Positions 8,578 through 18,216 of a stretch of 64,000 nucleotides of DNA are shown here, piece by piece. The stretch comes from Acinetobacter calcoaceticus (GTDB taxonomy: Bacteria > Pseudomonadota > Gammaproteobacteria > Pseudomonadales > Moraxellaceae), in the NCBI RefSeq assembly GCF_016508255.1, contig NZ_JADVKT010000003.1:248001-312000 (forward strand), read 5' to 3'. The notes under the pieces are model-generated. The model did not search any database and was not told the DNA's origin. It worked only from the letters and a program-made list of their open reading frames with translations. Position 1 is the stretch's first letter; each line of letters begins with the position of its first letter. The position numbers and the translations under genes were made by a program.

Positions 8578-9321
8578 ATGCAGACCAATTATTGCTTTGT
8601 TATTCCAGTCTATAACCATCCTCATTATTTGGCAGATTTGATTACTTATCTGGACCGTTTCCATCTACCGATTGTGTTGGTAAATGATGGAAGTGATGAT
8701 GATTGTAGTCAAATTTTACGAGCATTGGCAGAGCAATATTCTCAAATTCATCTTGTTGAACATGAGGTGAATAAGGGGAAGGGGCAAGCCGTAATGACGG
8801 GCTTACGTACTGCTCATCAGCTTGGTTTTAGCCATGCGCTACAACTAGATGCTGATGGACAACATTCTTGGGATGATATTCCCAAGTTTATTGAGCAGTC
8901 TCGGCAACATCCGGATGCGATGGTGATTGGTCAACCATACTTCGATGCTTCTATTCCCAAAAAACGCCTATATGGCCGTTACATCACTCATTTTTGGGTA
9001 TGGCTAAATAGTTTATCTTTCGAAATCAAAGATAGTATGTGTGGATTTCGAGTATATCCGCTCGAGAGCACTATAAACGTTTTAAATAAGGCAAAATTTC
9101 AGCCACGTATGGGTTTTGATAGTGAAATTTTGGTTCGTTTAAAATGGGAAAATACTCCTTTCATTAATGTGCCAACGCCTGTCATTTATCCTGAGAAAGG
9201 AATCTCCCATTTCGATGTTTGGCAAGATAATTTAGGGCTGAGCAAAGCTCATGCAACGTTGTTTATGGGCATGCTCATTCGTTTGCCAAAATTACTCAAA
9301 CAGAAGTTGAAGAAAGACTAA
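8578..9321 (+). CDS. Family 2 glycosyltransferase of the APE cluster
   Basis: A 247-residue GT-A glycosyltransferase of family 2. The nucleotide-sugar region VLVNDGSDDD is at residues 33-42 and the metal-binding LDADGQH motif lies near residue 90. No transmembrane segments are evident, so it probably acts at the inner face of the inner membrane. Within the APE operon it may glycosylate the lipid anchor. The start follows the previous stop by 2 bp and the stop precedes the next start by 2 bp. Confidence 0.9.
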   Translation: MQTNYCFVIPVYNHPHYLADLITYLDRFHLPIVLVNDGSDDDCSQILRALAEQYSQIHLVEHEVNKGKGQAVMTGLRTAHQLGFSHALQLDADGQHSWDDIPKFIEQSRQHPDAMVIGQPYFDASIPKKRLYGRYITHFWVWLNSLSFEIKDSMCGFRVYPLESTINVLNKAKFQPRMGFDSEILVRLKWENTPFINVPTPVIYPEKGISHFDVWQDNLGLSKAHATLFMGMLIRLPKLLKQKLKKD

Positions 9322-9323
9322 TC

Positions 9324-10250
9324 ATGACGCAATCAGCTTCGCCCAAATGGAATGACGTTAAAGAACGGGGAGGAATGTTACCTCTCATGTTAATGTTATG
9401 GTTCTACCGTTTTGGTGGGCGTTGGTTATGCAAGCTTGTGCTGTATTTTGTCATTATGTGGTATTGGCTATTTGCAGCTACAGCACGACATGCTTCATTA
9501 CTTTACTTACAAAAACTGCATCAGTTTGCTGGCAAACAATCTCCTTTTACGCATGTACCAAATTGGGCAAACAGCTATGCTCATTTTATGCAGTTTGGTG
9601 AATGTATTCTGGATAAAGTTGAAGGGTGGTTAGGTCATATCTCCGAGCAAAATCTGGAGGTTTTTGGGCATGAGAATTTTTCTCAGCATTATCAAAAGGG
9701 TGCCTTAATTGTTGTCTCTCACTTTGGCAATATTGAATTGCTTCGTGCAATTAAGTCAGAGCATCCGCAGAAAATTAATGTATTGGTCTATCAGAAACAT
9801 GCCACAAGATTTAATGAATTTTTAAAAAAAATAAATGATAAGGCGGATGTCTGTCTTTTATCAGTTGATGAGCTAGGTATTGAGACCGCAATGTTGCTGC
9901 AAGATAAAATGCAACAAGGCGAGTGGGTCATTGTCGCGGCAGATCGTGTGCCAGTACAGTCAGATCGTGTACAGCATGTTGAGTTTTTGGGAGAGCTGGC
10001 AGCTTTCCCGCAGGGCGCATGGATTCTGGCAAGTTTACTAAAAGTGCCCGTCATTGCCGTATTTTGCTACCGCATGCAACAGCAGTTTCAAGTGCATATT
10101 CATTCAATTGCCGAGCAGGTGAATTTACCTCGAGCTAAGCGTATTGAAGGCATGCAAACTTTAACTGAAACTTATGTTGCCGTATTAGAACAGCATTGCA
10201 TGCGTGCCCCTTATCAATGGTTTAATTTTTATAATTTTTGGACGAAATAA
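9324..10250 (+). CDS. LpxL/HtrB-like lipid acyltransferase
   Basis: A 308-residue acyltransferase of the lipid A lauroyl/myristoyl transferase type. It has one N-terminal membrane anchor at about residues 31-50 and the catalytic HX4E box in VVSHFGNIELLR. It is the second acyltransferase in this operon, so the final product is likely a complex lipid rather than a free polyene. The acyl donor and acceptor are unknown. It abuts the ammonia-lyase gene, whose ATG lies 2 bases after this stop. Confidence 0.87.
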   Translation: MTQSASPKWNDVKERGGMLPLMLMLWFYRFGGRWLCKLVLYFVIMWYWLFAATARHASLLYLQKLHQFAGKQSPFTHVPNWANSYAHFMQFGECILDKVEGWLGHISEQNLEVFGHENFSQHYQKGALIVVSHFGNIELLRAIKSEHPQKINVLVYQKHATRFNEFLKKINDKADVCLLSVDELGIETAMLLQDKMQQGEWVIVAADRVPVQSDRVQHVEFLGELAAFPQGAWILASLLKVPVIAVFCYRMQQQFQVHIHSIAEQVNLPRAKRIEGMQTLTETYVAVLEQHCMRAPYQWFNFYNFWTK

Positions 10251-10251
10251 C

Positions 10252-11787
10252 ATGCGTGTGTTAACCGTAGGTGAACAGTCACTTTGTATTGAAGATGTCG
10301 TTTCTGTAGCCAGAGGCGAGTGTCAGGTTGCATTACCTGAATCTTCTTCGTGGCGTGAACTGATTCAAAAAGGGGCTGATTTTCTTGATCAGTTACTTGA
10401 AGAAGAAGGCGTCATTTATGGTGTAACTACAGGTTATGGTGATTCTTGTCTCGTAGAAGTTCCATTGCATCAGGTTAATGAACTACCACTACATCTTTCA
10501 CGGTTTCATGGCTGTGGTTTAGGTGAAAATCTAGATGTAATCACTGCACGTGCAGTTGTCGTTACACGACTATGTTCGTTGGCTCGTGGTTATTCAGGTG
10601 TGTCGATAGCATTACTTGAACGCTTGGTTTGGTTGCTCAATGAAAATGTAATTCCGGTCATTCCATCTGAAGGTTCAGTAGGGGCAAGTGGTGATTTAAC
10701 GCCGTTATCTTATATTGCAGGAACTTTAGTCGGCGAGCGTGATGTCTATGTTGATGGACAAACTGTTCCAGTTGCTCAAGTCTATGCTGAAAAGAATATG
10801 CAGCCTTTAACGCTCAGACCTAAAGAAGGTTTGGCGCTCATGAACGGCACTGCGGTGATGACGGCAATTGCTTGTTTAAATTATAAAAAATCAGAGCAGA
10901 TTGCACTTGCAAGTACTTTAATTACCGCTCTAAATGTATTGGCGCTAGAGGGTAATCCTAGTCATTTCGATGAAGTACTGTTTGCACAAAAGCCACATCT
11001 GGGACAGCAACAGGTTGCTAAGCAATTACGTGACTGGCTGGGTAGTGAAGTACAAACTGCACATCAAAGTCCTCGTTTACAAGATCGTTATTCGCTTCGT
11101 TGTGCGCCACATATTATTGGTGTATTTGAAGATTCAAAAGTCTGGTTGCGCCAGTTTATTGAAAATGAGCTGAACTCTAGCAATGATAATCCATTGATTG
11201 ATCCAGTGGGTATGCGTGTATTGCACGGTGGTCATTTTTACGGTGGACATATTGCACAAGCAATGGATAGCTTAAAAATTATGATTGCTAACATTGCCGA
11301 CTTGTTGGATAGACAGATTGCTCAATTGGTTGACCATAAAATGAATCATGGTTTGCCACGCAATTTAACAGGAGCTACCACTGAGCGTTTACCCCTCAAT
11401 CATGGTTTTAAAGCAGTACAAATTGGCGTGTCGGCGTGGACGGCCGAAGCCCTAAAAAACACCTTGGCTGCTTCGATTTTTTCACGCTCAACTGAGTGTC
11501 ATAATCAAGACAAAGTCAGTATGGGAACTATTGCTGCGCGTGATGCTAGCCGTGTGATTACCTTGACCCAGCAAGTGGTTGCAGCTTTATGCTGTGCTAG
11601 CGTTCAGGCGATTCATTTAAAAGGTCTTACAGCACAGCTAAGCCCAACATTGCAGGCATTTATGCAATGGACCTTACAAAGCTTTGCATTTGTCGAAGAA
11701 GACCGACCATTGCAAACCGAATTACAACAGATTGTTGATCGTTTAGACCAACTAGAATTGTTTAATCAACCAGAATTTATGGGATAA
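10252..11787 (+). CDS. Aromatic amino acid ammonia-lyase (HAL/PAL/TAL family)
   Basis: A 511-residue ammonia-lyase that eliminates ammonia from an aromatic amino acid. The Ala-Ser-Gly triad that forms the MIO electrophile is A145-S146-G147 in GSVGASGDLTPLSY. The catalytic tyrosine loop YGVTTGYG is at 56-63. The selectivity pair, aligned by eye, is F85-H86 (SRFHGCGLG), not the Ser-His of histidine lyases nor the His-Leu described for tyrosine lyases, so the substrate is open. In this operon the product (cinnamate, coumarate or similar) is the likely aromatic starter. The frame opens 48 bases earlier inside the upstream gene, but the ATG at 10252 gives the normal N-terminus. Confidence 0.93.
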   Translation: MRVLTVGEQSLCIEDVVSVARGECQVALPESSSWRELIQKGADFLDQLLEEEGVIYGVTTGYGDSCLVEVPLHQVNELPLHLSRFHGCGLGENLDVITARAVVVTRLCSLARGYSGVSIALLERLVWLLNENVIPVIPSEGSVGASGDLTPLSYIAGTLVGERDVYVDGQTVPVAQVYAEKNMQPLTLRPKEGLALMNGTAVMTAIACLNYKKSEQIALASTLITALNVLALEGNPSHFDEVLFAQKPHLGQQQVAKQLRDWLGSEVQTAHQSPRLQDRYSLRCAPHIIGVFEDSKVWLRQFIENELNSSNDNPLIDPVGMRVLHGGHFYGGHIAQAMDSLKIMIANIADLLDRQIAQLVDHKMNHGLPRNLTGATTERLPLNHGFKAVQIGVSAWTAEALKNTLAASIFSRSTECHNQDKVSMGTIAARDASRVITLTQQVVAALCCASVQAIHLKGLTAQLSPTLQAFMQWTLQSFAFVEEDRPLQTELQQIVDRLDQLELFNQPEFMG

Positions 11788-11796
11788 GGTGAGCCA

Positions 11797-12228
11797 ATGC
11801 ATGCAGATGTAATCATTGAAATTCCATTTCATGATGTCGATACCATGAATGTGGTTTGGCATGGTCATTATTTAAAATATTTTGAAATTGCGCGCTGTAA
11901 ATTACTCGATCAGTTTCACTATAACTATATGCAAATGAAAGAATCAGGCTATGCATGGCCTGTGATTGAAAGCCATGTTCGTTATGTATACGGGATTGAG
12001 TTTGAACAAAAAATTAGAGTTCGGGCCCTTTTAAAAGAATGGGAAAACCGTTTGAAAATTGATTATCTAATTTTTGATGCAGAGTCTGGCAAACGTTTAA
12101 CCAAGGGTTATACCACACAGGTGGCGGTGAATATTGAAGCTCGTGAAATGTGTTTTCAATCGCCACAAGTTTTGTTTGATCGTTTAAATGCATGGTCTGA
12201 GTTTCAACCGAAGAAGGATGTGTCATGA
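11797..12228 (+). CDS. Hotdog acyl-CoA/ACP thioesterase (4HBT family)
   Basis: A 143-residue single hotdog thioesterase. The active-site pattern FHDVDTMNVVWHGHYLKYFEIAR (split here by its key residues: Asp16, His22, Glu30) is typical of the 4-hydroxybenzoyl-CoA thioesterase/YbgC family. In APE clusters such an enzyme may release or proofread the polyene chain. It overlaps the start of the next gene by 4 bp (ATGA). Confidence 0.9.
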   Translation: MHADVIIEIPFHDVDTMNVVWHGHYLKYFEIARCKLLDQFHYNYMQMKESGYAWPVIESHVRYVYGIEFEQKIRVRALLKEWENRLKIDYLIFDAESGKRLTKGYTTQVAVNIEAREMCFQSPQVLFDRLNAWSEFQPKKDVS

Positions 12229-12854
12229 CTAAATTCATCAAAACTTTAGGTTTAGGTACTGCTGTTTGGATGAGCAGCTTCAGTGCAGTTTATGCAGCAC
12301 CCACGCAGATCACTCAAATTTTTCAGCAATTGTCTCAGTCTCCTACTGTACGCGCGGATTTTGAACAGCAAAAAAAACTACCATCGCTGAATAAAACTTT
12401 TGTTTCGAACGGCTCATTGTTGTTTGCAAAATCTTATGGGGTCGCGTGGCAAATCAAACGCCCTGTACAGGCAGATTTGATCGTAACACCTACTAAGTTA
12501 GTACAAAAAACACAGCGTACATTTAGCCAAATTCAGATTGATCAATCACCGTATAGCTCTGTAGCAACATTGTTTTTGCAGTTGATGTCAGGTAATGAAC
12601 AGGCGTTGGTAAAAAACTTTAATGTGGTAAGTGCAAACTATAGCCCCGCTGGTTGGAACATTAGTTTAACGCCTAAAAGTAGCTTATTTAAAAAACTATT
12701 TGTGCGTGTGGATGTTCAAGGGCAGCAATATGTAAACCAAATCGTGATTACTGAAAAAGCCAATAATTTGACCACAATTCGCTTTAGTCACCAGACTTCT
12801 CAACCGACGACTTTAATGGCTGCTGAGCATGCGCTTTTCCAATTGGCAAAATAA
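12225..12854 (+). CDS. LolA-like periplasmic lipid carrier of the APE cluster
   Basis: A 209-residue exported protein with a signal peptide of about 25 residues (cleavage near VYAAP) and the LolA/LolB-like half-barrel. In E. coli LolA ferries lipoproteins from inner to outer membrane. The APE-encoded relative is thought to shuttle the polyene lipid to the outer membrane together with the adjacent MMPL exporter; that job is inferred from family and neighbourhood. It overlaps the exporter gene by 26 bp in another frame, which suggests coupled translation. Confidence 0.88.
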   Translation: MTKFIKTLGLGTAVWMSSFSAVYAAPTQITQIFQQLSQSPTVRADFEQQKKLPSLNKTFVSNGSLLFAKSYGVAWQIKRPVQADLIVTPTKLVQKTQRTFSQIQIDQSPYSSVATLFLQLMSGNEQALVKNFNVVSANYSPAGWNISLTPKSSLFKKLFVRVDVQGQQYVNQIVITEKANNLTTIRFSHQTSQPTTLMAAEHALFQLAK

Positions 12855-15144
12855 ATTTTCGGTACTTTGGTTAATCTCCCTCTTACTAATTGCTGTGGGT
12901 TTGGGTGTAACGTGGTTGAAAAAAGATATTCATATTCAGACGGATATTTTTGCATTATTGCCCAATATGCAGCAGGACCCACAGCTTGCGCGTACCCAGC
13001 AGTACATGAGTGAGCAACTCAACAATAAAGTATTTGTGGTTGTTGATGCCAAGGATGAGCCCGCTATACAACGTGCGACCGATTTTTTAACGGTACAAAC
13101 CAAAAGCAATGCATTATGGCAGCCGTTGAAACCACAGCTTGATTTTGATCAATTTGCAAAGCAGTTGTATCAGCATCGGGTAGGCTTATTAAGTGAGCAA
13201 GATCAACAGTTATTGCAAAATAAAGACTATTCGGCGCTTAGCGAACAAAGTTTAATGCAAATGATGAGTCCGGGCCTGCCTGTGACAGCAGAATCACTGA
13301 AGCAAGACCCATTATTATTGTTCCCACGCTATGCCATGCAGTTAGCAAAGCCATCGCAGCAAAATATTGAAATGGAACAAGGTTTTGCGACTATTCATCA
13401 TGATCAAGGTCTGTCTCGGTTATTTGTATTACAGTTAACTCAAAGCCCATACAATATTGACTATCAAGAACAAGTATCAAACTGGATTGATCAGACCAAG
13501 CAAAAATTAGCTGCAATGGGACTAAATTCCCATTGGACGGGAACGATCTTATTTACAAATTTTGGAACCCAATCGGCTAAAGAAGAAATTTCAACCATTG
13601 GTGTTGGTTCGACATTAGGCCTAATTTTTCTGGTGTGGTTTGGTTTTCGCTCATTACGTCCTATGGCGACAGAATTTATTGCTGTTTCGACTGGAAGTTT
13701 TGTTGCATTTGCAGTGACTCATTGGATGTTTGGGGAAATCCATCTCATCACTTTAGTATTTGGTGCAAGTCTAATCGGGGTTTGTGTCGATTTTTCTTTT
13801 TACTTTATGGCAATGCAGTCACAGCATAGACAGCTTGGTGGTTTTCAGATTTTAAAACCACTGTTGCCTAGCCTATTTATGGGATTGATGACCACACTGG
13901 TTGCTTATATCTTTTTGAGTTTTACCCCATTTCCCGGGTTTAGGCAGATTGCAGTATTCTCAATTGTCGGATTAATTGCGGCTTGGATTAGTAGTGTCCT
14001 TTTATTGCCAAGACTACCTGCACTCAATGCCCAGCCAGCAATACGTGCTTTGTCATGGATTGGGGAAACGCGACTGTGGTTCCAGCAACGTGCAAAAATA
14101 CGTTATAGCTTGATTGCGGCTATTTTGGTCACGGGTACAGTTAGTCTTTTCTACCTTAAAACAAACGATGATATTCGTAATTTGCAAGGTATGGATGTGA
14201 GCTTGAAACAGCAGGATCAAGCTGTACGTGAACAATTCGGACAACAACAAGGCAGTGACTATTTTGTGGTAAAAGCGGCCTCTGCAACCGAAATGCAGCA
14301 ACAGGAACAACAACTCGTCGGGCAGTTGCAAGGGTTACAGGCAAACGGGGAAATTTCTGCATTTCAAGCCTTGGGACAGTGGATACCACCACTGATTCAG
14401 CAGCAACATAATGTGGAGTTATTACAAAGTATTCCACGTTCGACTTTACAGCAATATGCACAAAGTATGGGGCTAAATGTCGCTGATATATTAAAATGGC
14501 AACAGCAACTGGCGACACAACCGCTATTAGATCTTTCTGTGTTTAAAGATCATCCTTTGGCTTTTCTACAACCTCAAGCAAATGAGCGCTTAGTCATGGT
14601 GACAGGGGTAAAATCCCCCGAAGCTTTAAAACATCTTCAAAATGAGAACGTTCATTTTCAGCAACCCATTGCAACAATGTCGCAAATGTTTGCTGAACAT
14701 AGAGAGCAAGCTCAGCATCTTCTTATTTATGCATTGATTGGACTTACTGTTGGGTTGGCTATCATTTATGGCGTGAGCTCGATTTTGCCTTTGGTTTTGC
14801 CTGTCAGTTTAGCCTTATTAAGTACTTTTGCTGTTCAAGCATGGTTAGGTGTTGAGATTAACTTGTTTAGCATTATGGGGACTTTCCTGATTATTGGGAT
14901 TGGTGTTGATTATGCAATTTTTTATCGACATGGGCATGATCACCCCCAAGTGGTTGGTATGGCATTGTTTTTATGTATGATGTCGACTTTGCTTGGCTTT
15001 GGATTACTTTCATTTAGCCATACTTATGCAATTCACTGTTTTGGTTTGACGGTTTTATTTGGGGTTGTTTTCTCATTCATCTATGCGACGTTGTTAACCC
15101 CAGCAGATGAAGAACATATTGTGAATTTACAAGACCATTCATAA
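12829..15144 (+). CDS. MMPL/RND-family lipid exporter of the APE cluster
   Basis: A 771-residue inner membrane transporter of the MMPL/HpnN type. The layout is one N-terminal helix, a large periplasmic domain (about 40-240), a block of five helices (about 255-400), a second periplasmic domain (about 430-625) and a final block of five helices. Acidic residues in the membrane core (GVCVDFSFYF and GIGVDYAIFY) match the proton-relay positions of the superfamily. It very likely extrudes the aryl polyene lipid with the upstream LolA-like carrier. The C-terminus is charged and cytoplasmic. Confidence 0.92.
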   Translation: MRFSNWQNKFSVLWLISLLLIAVGLGVTWLKKDIHIQTDIFALLPNMQQDPQLARTQQYMSEQLNNKVFVVVDAKDEPAIQRATDFLTVQTKSNALWQPLKPQLDFDQFAKQLYQHRVGLLSEQDQQLLQNKDYSALSEQSLMQMMSPGLPVTAESLKQDPLLLFPRYAMQLAKPSQQNIEMEQGFATIHHDQGLSRLFVLQLTQSPYNIDYQEQVSNWIDQTKQKLAAMGLNSHWTGTILFTNFGTQSAKEEISTIGVGSTLGLIFLVWFGFRSLRPMATEFIAVSTGSFVAFAVTHWMFGEIHLITLVFGASLIGVCVDFSFYFMAMQSQHRQLGGFQILKPLLPSLFMGLMTTLVAYIFLSFTPFPGFRQIAVFSIVGLIAAWISSVLLLPRLPALNAQPAIRALSWIGETRLWFQQRAKIRYSLIAAILVTGTVSLFYLKTNDDIRNLQGMDVSLKQQDQAVREQFGQQQGSDYFVVKAASATEMQQQEQQLVGQLQGLQANGEISAFQALGQWIPPLIQQQHNVELLQSIPRSTLQQYAQSMGLNVADILKWQQQLATQPLLDLSVFKDHPLAFLQPQANERLVMVTGVKSPEALKHLQNENVHFQQPIATMSQMFAEHREQAQHLLIYALIGLTVGLAIIYGVSSILPLVLPVSLALLSTFAVQAWLGVEINLFSIMGTFLIIGIGVDYAIFYRHGHDHPQVVGMALFLCMMSTLLGFGLLSFSHTYAIHCFGLTVLFGVVFSFIYATLLTPADEEHIVNLQDHS

Positions 15145-15173
15145 TTTGAATAAATTAAAAAGGAAGTCGTGCT

Positions 15174-16469
15174 ATGCGCACTATAGAAAAAATTGATATC
15201 GTGATTATTGGGGCTGGGCCATCAGGTAGTTCTGCTGCGGCACTTCTTCGAAAAAAGGGTTATACCGTTACCGTTATTGAAAAACAGTACTTCCCACGGT
15301 TTTCAATTGGTGAGTCTTTACTGCCACAGTCTATGGTGTTCTTAGAAGAAGCAGGACTTTTAGAGACTGTTCAGGCTCATGTTGATCAGCATGCATTTCA
15401 ATTTAAAAATGGTGCGGCTTTTCTACGCGGCAAACAGCGTAGCTTCTATGACTTTACAGAAAAGTTTACGGATGGGCCAGGGACTACTTGGCAAGTTCGC
15501 CGTGCAGATTTTGACAATTTGCTGGCAAAACAGGCTCAAGCTTATGGAGCCGACATCCGTTTTGGGCATGAGGTATTAGACGTTGATGTCACATCCGAAC
15601 AACCCTTACTTACTGTATTAGATGAAAGCCAACAGCGTTATCAAATTCAAACCAAATTTTTGCTTGATGCGAGTGGGTTTGGGCGAATTTTACCAAAGTT
15701 ACTAGACTTGGAAAGCCCATCGAACTTTCCGGTACGTCGCGCACTGTTTACCCATATTGAAGATGGTATTGCCGATGATCCTGAGTTTGACCGTAATAAA
15801 ATTTTAATTACTGTGCATGAAAAAGATCATCGTGCATGGTATTGGTTGATTCCATTTGCAGATGGACGTGCTTCTTTTGGTGTCGTTGCAGAACAAGATT
15901 TTTTTGACAAATACACAGTCGAAAATGCTGAAGACAATGAACCTGAGGCAATGTTTAAGCGTATTTTAGCCGATGAGCCAAGTTTGTCACATGTATTGCG
16001 CCGTGCAACATTTGATACGCCAGTGCGTACTTTGGTTGGCTATTCCGCTAATGTAAAACACTTGGCAGATCGCAATTATGCATTGCTAGGTAATGCAGGT
16101 GAGTTCCTCGATCCGGTATTTTCATCAGGTGTAACAATCGCTTTAAAATCTTCAAGTTTGGCTGTTCCTTTAGTTGAAAGAGTTTTACGAGGTGAGCAAG
16201 TCGACTGGTTACAAGAATATGAAATGCCATTACGCCGAGGTATTCAGGTATTTCGTGCCTATGTTGAATCATGGTACGACGGTGAGTTCCAAGATGTGGT
16301 GTTCTCACAAAATCAGAATGAAGGCATTCGCCGTATGGTCTCTTCATTATTGGCCGGTTATGCATGGGATGAACAAAATCCGATTCATAAGAATGCTAAA
16401 CGCAGATTGAGCACTTTGGCAGAATATTGTCGTGAGGGCTTGGCACAAGAACAAATACTTGAGGGATAA
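15174..16469 (+). CDS. FAD-dependent halogenase-like oxidoreductase
   Basis: A 431-residue flavoprotein. The N-terminal Rossmann motif GAGPSGSSAA is at 13-22, GESLLP follows at 46-51, and a Lys78 in FKNGAAF sits where phenolic flavin-dependent halogenases keep their catalytic lysine. The segment W222-Y-W-L-I-P227 matches the WxWxIP signature of flavin halogenases. Related oxidoreductases in APE clusters have been annotated variously as tryptophan halogenase-like or geranylgeranyl reductase-like. I infer a flavoenzyme acting on the polyene or its aryl head; halogenation is possible but unproven. It is separated from the exporter gene by 29 bp. Confidence 0.85.
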   Translation: MRTIEKIDIVIIGAGPSGSSAAALLRKKGYTVTVIEKQYFPRFSIGESLLPQSMVFLEEAGLLETVQAHVDQHAFQFKNGAAFLRGKQRSFYDFTEKFTDGPGTTWQVRRADFDNLLAKQAQAYGADIRFGHEVLDVDVTSEQPLLTVLDESQQRYQIQTKFLLDASGFGRILPKLLDLESPSNFPVRRALFTHIEDGIADDPEFDRNKILITVHEKDHRAWYWLIPFADGRASFGVVAEQDFFDKYTVENAEDNEPEAMFKRILADEPSLSHVLRRATFDTPVRTLVGYSANVKHLADRNYALLGNAGEFLDPVFSSGVTIALKSSSLAVPLVERVLRGEQVDWLQEYEMPLRRGIQVFRAYVESWYDGEFQDVVFSQNQNEGIRRMVSSLLAGYAWDEQNPIHKNAKRRLSTLAEYCREGLAQEQILEG

Positions 16470-16471
16470 CC

Positions 16472-17017
16472 ATGCAACGCAAATGGGCAATGATATTACT
16501 CAGTGGCTTTTTATTCTTAAGTGGTTGTCAGGTCATGCCACATGCCAAAGGATTGCAAAGTTCTCTATGGCAGGCTCGGGCTTATCAACGACAAGATCAG
16601 GTTGAAGTTCAGTGGAAGCAGCAAAGTTTTAGCTTCTTGTTATACCAACAGCAAAAGGGTGCTGTACTGGATATGGTCGCGCTTAGTTTGACAGGCCAGC
16701 AGCTATTTAAGTTACAGTTTGATGGGCATCGGGTTCATGTTGAACAACGTATTGATCAAATGCGTTTATTGCCTTTTGAGTTTGTGGTACGCGATCTTTT
16801 ATTTGCAACTTATCCTCAATTTTCAAATTTAGGACAACAAGCTGTAGAGATGAAACAACAAGCAGATATGCAGGTTGTTTATATCGAAAAACAGCCTGTG
16901 TTGCAGATTAAACAAGGGCAAGGAAGCATTGAATTGCATAATCAACAAGTCCCTTATACCATGACGCTAAGTTCGATTGAAAATACTTTGCAGACAGAAG
17001 AAATCCCTACGCCATGA
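16472..17017 (+). CDS. DUF3261-type lipoprotein of the APE cluster
   Basis: A 181-residue lipoprotein. The signal peptide ends in a lipobox LSGC at residues 16-19 and the next residues (Gln, Val) favour outer membrane sorting. The mature part is Gln-rich with a beta-strand pattern resembling LolB-like folds. It could be the outer membrane acceptor for the LolA-like carrier encoded three genes earlier; that pairing is an inference from the fold pattern and linkage. It overlaps the following ketosynthase gene by 4 bp. Confidence 0.78.
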   Translation: MQRKWAMILLSGFLFLSGCQVMPHAKGLQSSLWQARAYQRQDQVEVQWKQQSFSFLLYQQQKGAVLDMVALSLTGQQLFKLQFDGHRVHVEQRIDQMRLLPFEFVVRDLLFATYPQFSNLGQQAVEMKQQADMQVVYIEKQPVLQIKQGQGSIELHNQQVPYTMTLSSIENTLQTEEIPTP

Positions 17018-18216
17018 AACATTTATCTTCAGAAAATACTGCTCCAATGGCTGTCGGAATACAATTGAGTGTTGGTTTATCTGCATTGGGATTTGATCTT
17101 GAACAGATCAAGCAAAATTTACAGCAACCTGAAAAAACCTTAAGTTTACGTGATGATTTGATTGCTGATCGTGATGTTTGGGTTGGGCAATTTACAGGTT
17201 CATTATGTTCGGATGTGCCAGAATTTTTGCACTCGGTAGATTCGCGTAATTTACGTTTTGCCTTAACAGCATTATCAGAAATTGAAACAGAGTTAAGAGC
17301 CTATACGGCATCTGTTGAAAATAAACGCTTGGCCATTGTGGTGGGTACATCCACTTCTGGTATTTCAGATAATGAATTATTACTTAAGCAATATTTTCAA
17401 GGGCAAACAGACCTATCGATATCTCATTATCCACAGGAAATGGGTTGTTTAGCGAAAGCATTGCAGCAGTACTTGGGGTGGGAAGGGCCAGCATATACTA
17501 TTTCGACAGCTTGTTCTTCAAGCGCTAAAGCATTAGCCGCGGGCCAGAGATTACTTCATGCTGATTTAGCCGATGTTGTATTGGTGGGTGGTGTCGATAC
17601 CTTATGCCAGTTGACCCTAAATGGCTTTAATAGTCTTGAAAGTTTATCTGACCATATTTGCCAGCCATGTGGTGTGACACGTGACGGTATTAATATTGGT
17701 GAAGCCGCAGCATTTTTTGTTTTAAGTAAAGCATCGGCACCTGTCATGTTAATGGGGGCGGGTGAGTCGATGGATGCATGGCATATTTCAGCCCCGCATC
17801 CTGAAGGTAAAGGTGCTGCTTTAGCTATGCAGCGTGCTTTAGATATGGCCCATATTTCCCCTCAAGAAATTGGTTATCTGAATTTGCATGGCACAGCAAC
17901 TCCACAAAATGATGCAATGGAAATTAAGGCAATACGTCAGGTCTTTGGAAATTATCCAGTTGCTTTAAGTAGTACCAAACATAAAACTGGACATTGCCTC
18001 GGAGCTGCGGGCGCTATAGAAGCTTTTATTTGTGAGCAAATTTTAAAAGATCAGAGTTGGTTGCCATTGCATCAAAATGTTGAGATTGATCCAGATTTGG
18101 CAGATCAAAACTATGTCCAACATGCAAAGTTAAAACAGTCTATCCGCTATGTCATGAGTAACTCATTTGCTTTTGGTGGGAGTAACATTAGTCTGGTTTT
18201 TGGAGTAAATTCTTGA
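17014..18216 (+). CDS. Beta-ketoacyl-ACP synthase (APE elongation)
   Basis: A 400-residue FabF-like condensing enzyme with all three catalytic groups: Cys167 in STACSSS, a His in NLHGTATPQND and a His in KHKTGHCLGAAG. It should extend the aryl-primed chain with malonyl-ACP units, likely as heterodimer with the short synthase-like protein at the start of the operon. The N-terminus is preceded by a non-conserved stretch of about 12 residues. It overlaps its neighbours on both sides (ATGA and TGATG). Confidence 0.93.
   Translation: MKHLSSENTAPMAVGIQLSVGLSALGFDLEQIKQNLQQPEKTLSLRDDLIADRDVWVGQFTGSLCSDVPEFLHSVDSRNLRFALTALSEIETELRAYTASVENKRLAIVVGTSTSGISDNELLLKQYFQGQTDLSISHYPQEMGCLAKALQQYLGWEGPAYTISTACSSSAKALAAGQRLLHADLADVVLVGGVDTLCQLTLNGFNSLESLSDHICQPCGVTRDGINIGEAAAFFVLSKASAPVMLMGAGESMDAWHISAPHPEGKGAALAMQRALDMAHISPQEIGYLNLHGTATPQNDAMEIKAIRQVFGNYPVALSSTKHKTGHCLGAAGAIEAFICEQILKDQSWLPLHQNVEIDPDLADQNYVQHAKLKQSIRYVMSNSFAFGGSNISLVFGVNS

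Noticed and set aside
14053..14518. Overlapping reverse frames inside the MMPL gene
   Set aside because: They are open by chance opposite a long Gln-rich coding region and show no protein-like pattern.
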